Part shown: positions 39,440 to 44,381 of the stretch, in pieces
Numbering within the stretch: position 1 is the first letter of the stretch
Layout: each line of letters begins with the position of its first letter
Assembly: GCF_015548375.1 (NCBI RefSeq)
Contig: NZ_JADMWW010000023.1
Coordinates: 1 to 44,381, forward strand
DNA from: Collinsella aerofaciens
GTDB lineage: Bacteria; Actinomycetota; Coriobacteriia; Coriobacteriales; Coriobacteriaceae
DNA length: 44,381 bases
Reading direction: 5' to 3'
Translations under genes and position numbers: made by a program
The notes under the pieces: model-generated
The model's database searches: none
What the model was told of the DNA's origin: nothing
Seen by the model: the letters and a program-made list of their open reading frames with translations, nothing else

Positions 39440-39480
39440 GCGGGGGCGAACGTTGAGATAACGTCCGCCCCCGCTTTGCT
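39440..39480. terminator. Terminator between DUF2752 and M20 genes
   Basis: GCGGGGGCGAACGTT (39440-39454) pairs with AACGTCCGCCCCCGC (39460-39474) with one mismatch, followed by TTTGCTTT. It serves the plus-strand operon; the converging M20 gene ends 31 bp further on. Confidence 0.8.
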
Positions 39481-39511
39481 TTAGCCAGGCTGTTATGGAT
39501 GGGTGTGACGA

Positions 39512-40975
39512 CTACTCGTCGTGTTTCTCCTCGCGGCGAGCGGCGGCGCGGGCTTCGTGGATGCCCTTGATTGCGGCATGGCGAGCCGTGCGGGCGTCGT
39601 GGATGGCGTCACGAGCCTCGGCGGACGTCGCCTTGGCAGAGCGCAACTTGGCGGCCAGATCGGGGTTGGTTTCGGCGACCGCGGTGATCGCGGGGCCGTC
39701 GAGCTCCTCTTGCGTGGGCTCGGACAAAAAGTCGATAGCATACTGGGCGGCCACCATGGAGCCCTTTGCCAGCACGCTCTCGTCGATCTTGTAAAAGCAG
39801 GAATGTTGGGCGTACGTGGCGCCAATCTTGGGGTTGCGCGTACCTACAAAGGCGAGCACGCCCGGTACGCGGCGCAGGTACTCCGAAAAATCCTCGCCCG
39901 AAAGCGTGCCGCGATAATGGCCTTGGCCGGCGGGACCCAGACACTTAATTACAGCCTGACGGCAGCGCTCGCTCGAGCCCGCGTCGTTTTCGACCTTGTA
40001 GTTGGCGATGGTGTAGTCGGTGAGCTCTGCCTCGGCGCCCAAGGCGGCCGCGGTATGCTCCACGATGCGGCGCATAAGTTCCGGCATTTCCTCGTGGGTT
40101 GAATCTCCGTAGGTGCGCACCGTGCCGGCGAGGTAGGCCGTGCCGGCGATAACGTTGCGCGCGGTGCCGCCATGCAGCTCGCCGACGGTGATGACGGCCG
40201 GCTCATAGGGGCTTATCTCGCGCGAGACGATGGTCTGCAGGGCGTTGACAATCTCGGCGGCAACCATAACGGCGTCGTGGCCGCGCTGGGGCATGGCGCC
40301 GTGGCACGAGGTACCGCGGACATCGATGCGGAACCAGTCGGTATTGGCCATGCGCGGGCCGGGCTCGCAGCTTACGGTGCCGGCGTCGACCTCGCTCCAG
40401 ATATGCGCGGCGTAGGCACCATCGACGCCGTCGAGCACGCCCGTGCCGATCATGAGTTTGGCGCCTTGGCCGTTTTCCTCACTGGGCTGGAAGACGATGC
40501 GGACCTCGCCGTGGATGTCGTCTGTCATATGGCGCAGAATCTGCAGCGTGCCGAGCATCATGGCGATGTGGCAGTCGTGGCCGCAGGCGTGCATGCAGCC
40601 CTCGTTGACGCTGGAGAAATCCTCGCCGGTCTGCTCGGTGACGGGCAGGGCGTCGATATCCGCACGCAGCAGGATGCGGCGGCGCGGCGTGCCGTCCTCG
40701 CGATAGGCGTCGGGCGCGGTGCCGCGAAGGGTTGCCACCAGGCCCGTCTTAAGGGGACGCTCGTAGGGGATATTCATGGCGTCGAGCTGGTTGGCGATGT
40801 CAGAAGTCGTGCGCTCTTCGGCGAGGCTCAGCTCCGGGTGCTTATGGAAGTGCCGACGCTGCTTAATGATGTAGGGTTCAAACTCGGCGGCGATATCTTG
40901 GATGGCTGCGGTGACGTCGTCAGCCGCGCGAGCCTCGGTCGCCGCCATAATCTGCTGTGCCTTGGTCTTCGTCAT
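39512..40975 (-). CDS. M20-family amidohydrolase (N-acyl-amino-acid hydrolase-like)
   Basis: A 487-residue metallo-hydrolase cleaving amide bonds of acylated amino acids or dipeptides. Metal-binding motifs include CMHACGHDCHIAMMLG (about 133-148), IVFQPSEENGQGAKLM with the catalytic Glu pair, and the dimerisation-domain segment GTSCHGAMPQRGHDAV. The ATG at 40975 follows AAGGAGC; the upstream reading frame is not conserved. The last 60 residues (KATSAEARDAIHDARTARHA and on) are an Ala/Arg-rich helical tail not normal for the family. It is divergent from a YtcJ-type amidohydrolase; the shared gap has a tandem 11-bp repeat. Confidence 0.9.
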   Translation of the reverse strand: MTKTKAQQIMAATEARAADDVTAAIQDIAAEFEPYIIKQRRHFHKHPELSLAEERTTSDIANQLDAMNIPYERPLKTGLVATLRGTAPDAYREDGTPRRRILLRADIDALPVTEQTGEDFSSVNEGCMHACGHDCHIAMMLGTLQILRHMTDDIHGEVRIVFQPSEENGQGAKLMIGTGVLDGVDGAYAAHIWSEVDAGTVSCEPGPRMANTDWFRIDVRGTSCHGAMPQRGHDAVMVAAEIVNALQTIVSREISPYEPAVITVGELHGGTARNVIAGTAYLAGTVRTYGDSTHEEMPELMRRIVEHTAAALGAEAELTDYTIANYKVENDAGSSERCRQAVIKCLGPAGQGHYRGTLSGEDFSEYLRRVPGVLAFVGTRNPKIGATYAQHSCFYKIDESVLAKGSMVAAQYAIDFLSEPTQEELDGPAITAVAETNPDLAAKLRSAKATSAEARDAIHDARTARHAAIKGIHEARAAARREEKHDE

Positions 40976-41036
40976 GGTCGATTTGCTCCTTACTGGTTTA
41001 TCGCAAAATCGTACAGGCTCTTTCCAGTATGCCACC

Positions 41037-41075
41037 TGCCACTTGGCCTGGCAAAGCTGCCGTTTGCCGCTTGGC
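41037..41075. promoter_or_regulatory. Tandem 11-bp motif in divergent amidohydrolase promoter region
   Basis: TGCCACTTGGC (41037-41047) and TGCCGCTTGGC (41065-41075) differ by one base and start 28 bp apart. Each has a GCC-N4-GGC inverted core (GCCACTTGGC, GCCGCTTGGC), and two looser half-sites lie between. They sit in the 167-bp gap between the two divergent amidohydrolase genes and could be operators for a shared regulator. Confidence 0.45.
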
Positions 41076-41142
41076 ATTTTGTAACCGAGGCGGGGGAGTA
41101 CACTCGGGGGTGTTGAATTTTCTGCCAGAGATGGGGATGTCC

Positions 41143-42780
41143 ATGCAACATATCGATCGGATTATCCGCTCCAAGAACGTCTTTACCGCGCAAGACGGCG
41201 TCGATACCGCCCGCGAGCTGGCGATTGCCATCGCAGGCGACCGTATCGTCGCAGTCGGTGCGCCCGATGACGTGATTGCCGCCGCGCCTGCCGCCACGCC
41301 GGTTATCGACTACGGCGAGCAGTTTGTCTGCCCCGGTTTCCATGACGCTCATCTGCACTTCTTCCATACCTCGGTCGGCTCCTCGCCGTACATGCTCATG
41401 GATATGGGTACGTCCGAGGCGGCACTGGTGCAACACGCGCTCGAGTTTTCCCAGGACCTGCCCGACGACGCCTGGGTTGTGACGCAGGGCTGGCGCGACT
41501 ACCGTTGGGACCCGCCCGAGCATCCTACCAAGGCGTCGCTCGATGCAGCATTCCCCGATCGTCCCTGCGTTATGTATTCGGGCGACGGGCACACGCTTTG
41601 GCTCAACAGCCGCGCACTCGAGGCGCTCGGCGTCACGCGCGACAGCGAGCCGCCAGCGGGCGGCAGTTACGACAAGGACGCAAGCGGCGAGCTCACGGGC
41701 ATTGCGCACGAAGCGGCTGCCATGCAGCTGCTGCCGCGCTGCCTTGAGTGGCTGGGCGAAGGTCGCATCGCAAGCGCTTACGCCGATCAAATGAGGCGCA
41801 TGGCCGAGCAGGGTATTACTTCGATCTGCGATATGTCGCTCATGCCCATGCCGGGCTGCGATTTTATCCGCGACGATGTCTACGACAAATTGCAGACGGC
41901 CGGTAGGCTGGGCATTCGTGCCCATCTGTTTCCCACGCTGCTGGATGACCAGTCGCGTCTGGAAGAGCTGCAGGTACGTTACGCGAACAACGCGCTGCTT
42001 TCGGCGCCGGGTTTTAAGCAGTTCTTCGACGGCGTGTCGAGTGAACACACGGCATATCTCACTGAGCCCTATACCAATCCGCGCTTCCCGGGCGACCAGG
42101 GCCGTCTGACGGTCCCGGTTGAGCGCATGCGCAAACTGGTTCTGGCGGCCGCGGAGCGCGGTCACACCGTGCGCATCCACGTCATTGGTGACGGTGCGAT
42201 TCATGCCGCGCTGGATATCTTCGAGGAGGCCGCCGATCTGTACGGCCTGCCCCAGCACGGCCATAACACGCTCGAGCACCTGGAGAACCTTCTGCCCGAG
42301 GACATCGACCGCCTGCGCAAGCTCAACGTGGTTGCTTCGAGCCAGCCCTGCCATATCACGCTCGACCCGGGTGGTCCGGAGCGCGATCTGGGCCTGGAGC
42401 GCAGCCGCATCATGTGGCCGTTCGCAACCTATAAGCAGCGCGGCATTCGCCAAGCCTTCGGTACCGACAGCCCTATCACGCCCGTTACCAGCATGAACGT
42501 GCTCTACACGGCTATTACGCGCCAGGACCCCAAAAGCCACTGGCCCGAGGGCGGCTGGTTGCCGAGTGAGCGCATCGATGCAGCAACGGCTCTGCGCAAC
42601 TACACCCTGGGCAGCGCCTATGCAGCGGGCGACGAGCAAAACCTCGGCAGCTTGGAGCCCGGCAAGTACGCCGACCTGGTAGTCCTGGACCAAAACCCGC
42701 TCACCGTTGATCCCCAAGAACTTCAAGCCACCAAAGTCCAAGCCACCTACCTGGCAGGCAACTTGATTTACGAGCGCTAA
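41143..42780 (+). CDS. YtcJ-type amidohydrolase (Amidohydro_3)
   Basis: A 545-residue metal-dependent hydrolase. CPGFHDAHLHF holds the metal-binding HxH, VRIHVIGDGAIHAAL and LEHLENL supply further ligands, and FGTDSPITP carries the catalytic Asp. The C-terminus LGSLEPGKYADLVVLDQNPL is the conserved beta-sandwich return. Start is uncertain among ATGs at 41131, 41137 and 41143; I chose 41143 because QHIDRIIRSKNVFT matches the usual family start and GGGGAT lies 6-7 nt upstream. Family substrates are exo-linked amides or imides; the exact one is unknown. It is divergent from the M20 hydrolase, so the two may act on related N-acyl compounds. Confidence 0.87.
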   Translation: MQHIDRIIRSKNVFTAQDGVDTARELAIAIAGDRIVAVGAPDDVIAAAPAATPVIDYGEQFVCPGFHDAHLHFFHTSVGSSPYMLMDMGTSEAALVQHALEFSQDLPDDAWVVTQGWRDYRWDPPEHPTKASLDAAFPDRPCVMYSGDGHTLWLNSRALEALGVTRDSEPPAGGSYDKDASGELTGIAHEAAAMQLLPRCLEWLGEGRIASAYADQMRRMAEQGITSICDMSLMPMPGCDFIRDDVYDKLQTAGRLGIRAHLFPTLLDDQSRLEELQVRYANNALLSAPGFKQFFDGVSSEHTAYLTEPYTNPRFPGDQGRLTVPVERMRKLVLAAAERGHTVRIHVIGDGAIHAALDIFEEAADLYGLPQHGHNTLEHLENLLPEDIDRLRKLNVVASSQPCHITLDPGGPERDLGLERSRIMWPFATYKQRGIRQAFGTDSPITPVTSMNVLYTAITRQDPKSHWPEGGWLPSERIDAATALRNYTLGSAYAAGDEQNLGSLEPGKYADLVVLDQNPLTVDPQELQATKVQATYLAGNLIYER

Positions 42781-42843
42781 CCCCACATCCCACCCCTCAG
42801 TTGCGGTGAAATAGTCCCTAAAATCGGCCTTCAAGCCCAAAAA

Positions 42844-44147
42844 GGGGGTGCGGACAGAAAGTTGGACCGTGAAGCGGTCCGGACTGGAGGTTCGCATGTA
42901 CAGCAGGGAGAAGGTCGAGCTCTTCCTCCTGGCGACGGAGGACGGCATGGGGCCGACCGCCGCCGCGAAGTTCGCGGGGGTCTCGGTGGGCGCGGCCAAG
43001 AAGTGGGCGACGGGGCACCTCCCGCACAGCTACACCGGTGCGCGCTGTAGAATCGGGGCGAGGAAACCGCCACGGAAGGAGGCCAGCTTGGGCCCCGACA
43101 AGTCGACCTACGCCCCGCCGGCGACCGGCCCGCTCGCCGGGCTCAACGAGGACCAGATAGAGAACCTGCTGCTCAGGGCGGTGTTGGCCGACCTAAAAGC
43201 GGAAGGGTGGGACCCGGCTTCGATCTCGAACAGGAGCAAGTGCGAGCTCGGCGAGAGATTGAGGCGGGCGACCGCCCTGCCCCTCCGCTCGATCACAGGT
43301 TTCTTGAGGATATCGAAGAGCTCCTATGAGTACTGGAGGCCCCGCGTCGCCGCGCCGCGCGACCGCGACGCCGACATACGCGACCGCGTGGTGCGCATCT
43401 TCCGCGAGGGCTCGGGGTGCTGGGGGTACCGCACCGTCTGGGCGCGCCTGCGCCGCGAGGGGGTCCGCGCCAGCGAGAAGCGCGTGGCCCTGTTAGCGTG
43501 ATGCGCGAGGAGGGCCTCGAGGTCGTCTACAACAAGAGGCGCGCCCGGGGCTACAGCTCCTACGCCGGCGAGGTCTCCAAGGCGCCGGAGAACCTCGTGA
43601 GCAGGAATTTCCACGCCGACGAGCCCAACCGGCTGTGGCTCACCGACATCACCGAGTTCAGGCTCCCGGGCGGCGAGAAGGTCTACCTGAGCCCGATCGT
43701 CGACTGCTTCGACGGGATGCCCGTCGCCTGGTCGATCGGGCTGCACCCCGACAAGCGCCTCGCGAACTCGAGCCTGCTCAAGGCCTGCGCGGCGAGGCCG
43801 GCGGGCGCGCGCACGACGATCCACTCGGACCGGGGCGGCCACTACCGCTGGCCGGAGTGGATCGGGATCTGCGAGGAGAACGGCCTGATCAGGAGCATGT
43901 CCGCGAAGGGCTGCAGCCCGGACAACTCGGCCTGCGAGGGCTTCTTCGGGCGCCTCAAGAACGAGTTCTTCCACTACAGGGACTGGGAGGGCGTGACGGC
44001 CGAGGAGTTCATGGGAAGGCTCGAGGCCTACCTCGTGTACTATCGTGAGGAGCGGATCAAGAAGTCCCTCGGGTGGCTGAGCCCGATGGAGTACCGCAGG
44101 AAGCTTGGATACGCCTAGGCGCGGTCCAAGAAATCGTCCGCACCCCC
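42844..44147 (+). mobile_element. IS3-family insertion sequence
   Basis: Inner terminal inverted repeats GGGGGTGCGGAC-N6-TTGGACCG (42844-42869) and its complement (44122-44147) match at 20 of 26 positions. The 1.3-kb length and DDE transposase fit IS3. AAA flanks both ends and may be a 3-bp target duplication. TG...CA at 42849/44142 could be the true IS3-type tips, the G-run being part of the site. Confidence 0.75.
42896..44118 (+). pseudogene. IS3-family transposase, frameshifted
   Basis: The first frame (42896-43501, 201 residues) has an N-terminal HTH (GMGPTAAAKFAGVSVGAAKK) and the start of the HTH_21-like block (GYRTVWARLRREGVRASEKR), then stops at a TGA. The second frame continues VMREEGLEVVYNKRRARGYS and contains the DDE core: WLTDITEF, IHSDRGGHY and SACEGFFGRLKNEFF. 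Deleting the five bases TGTTA (43491-43495) restores KRVARVMREEGLE, the sequence expected for IS3 proteins. The break is not at the usual programmed-frameshift site between orfA and orfB, so this copy is probably dead. GGAGG precedes the ATG. Confidence 0.8.
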
Positions 44148-44316
44148 AAACAGGAACTATTTCACCGCAACTTAAAAGAGCGCGTCCCAACAACGTGCCC
44201 CTATCTTGTGCATCCCATCTGCATCGCCATTTTGCTGCACTGACTTTTCTGAATGCCGGGCCCGAATTAGTTAACCTGGCTCCCGGGGCGGACCGGAGGG
44301 CATGAAGTTTGTCGCG

Positions 44317-44369
44317 AGTTCCGCACGCAAAGGAAAGCACTTAATGTGCTTTCCGTCTTGCGCAGGACT
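44317..44369. repeat. Imperfect palindrome near the window end
   Basis: Core arms GGAAAGCAC (44332-44340) and GTGCTTTCC (44346-44354) are perfect. GCAA/TTGC and AGTTCC/GGACT extend the symmetry outward to 53 bp. On the minus strand the core is followed by TTTGC. No gene is visible in 44173-44381, so the function is unclear; the neighbouring gene lies outside the window. Confidence 0.5.
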
Positions 44370-44381
44370 GTAGAGCAGCAA

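Larger units (their letters stand above)
42799..44172. repeat. Outer hairpin repeat split by the IS element
   Basis: AGTTGCGGTGAAATAGT (42799-42815) is the exact reverse complement of 44156-44172; allowing one mismatch the arms are 21 bp. Removing the insertion rejoins them as an inverted repeat of about 70-75 bp with a short loop. The arms therefore look like an older hairpin element into which the IS inserted, although they could instead be the ends of a larger composite element. Confidence 0.65.

Noticed and set aside
40990-42999. A 669-residue minus-strand frame opposite the YtcJ-type amidohydrolase
   Set aside because: It crosses the IS boundary and the intergenic gap with Arg/His-rich sequence; the sense frame is a clear amidohydrolase.

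Overview
The window reads as a chromosomal segment of a high-GC Gram-positive anaerobe, most likely class Coriobacteriia and probably a Collinsella-like gut species. This rests on GC-rich genes with strong GC3 bias, the giant fused 2-hydroxyacyl-CoA dehydratase activase, Ala-rich coiled-coil surface proteins with an LAxTG-type sorting signal, zinc-ribbon DUF4234 membrane proteins and AmaP/DUF2273/Asp23 genes. The taxon is inferred from gene content; no marker gene (rRNA, ribosomal protein) is present. No tRNA, rRNA or CRISPR array was seen.

Layout. (1) 84-3508, minus strand: a polar amino-acid ABC transporter operon (binding lipoprotein, two permeases, ATPase) with a clear promoter. (2) 3509-3851: a gene-poor gap holding a dispersed hairpin repeat and a compact unit with a TATAAT box, Shine-Dalgarno, 11-codon ORF and strong terminator, converging on a DXS-family gene (3850-5631, minus). 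(3) 5860-9443, plus: an HD-domain protein with a CmpB-type membrane protein, then an ammonium transporter and a PII protein. (4) 9518-13346: TetR regulator plus MFS exporter with two matching operators, a HAD phosphatase whose start codon lies in a 50-bp palindrome, and a second TetR-type regulator. (5) 13358-20226: the 1592-residue tandem activase/dehydratase protein, a 3-hydroxyacyl-CoA dehydrogenase-like enzyme and an AAC(3)-family acetyltransferase. (6) 20290-27441: a gene remnant, a DUF389 membrane protein carrying an EF-hand loop, a 1151-residue CAP/coiled-coil wall protein and an OPT-family transporter. (7) 27634-33770: housekeeping genes (CoaX, dCMP deaminase, NifU-like, Lgt, a large DUF6020-like membrane protein, YebC). 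(8) 33937-39405: an AmaP-DUF2273-Asp23 envelope-stress cluster, a YitT-family protein, two zinc-ribbon membrane proteins and a DUF2752 protein. (9) 39512-44381: divergent M20 amidohydrolase and YtcJ-type amidohydrolase genes, then a broken IS3-family element that has landed inside an older hairpin.

Functional themes are uptake of nitrogenous nutrients (amino acids, ammonium, oligopeptides), acyl-CoA chemistry and envelope functions. The most interesting non-coding signals are the 11-codon micro-transcript at 3733-3851, a family of hairpins with a GGGACAG loop showing compensatory stem changes, the start-codon palindrome at 11605-11654, paired TACATAC-N5-GTATGTA operators, and a TGTTGCGCAACA palindrome shared by two envelope-protein upstream regions. 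None of the functional proposals for these has been tested; they come from reading the sequence.
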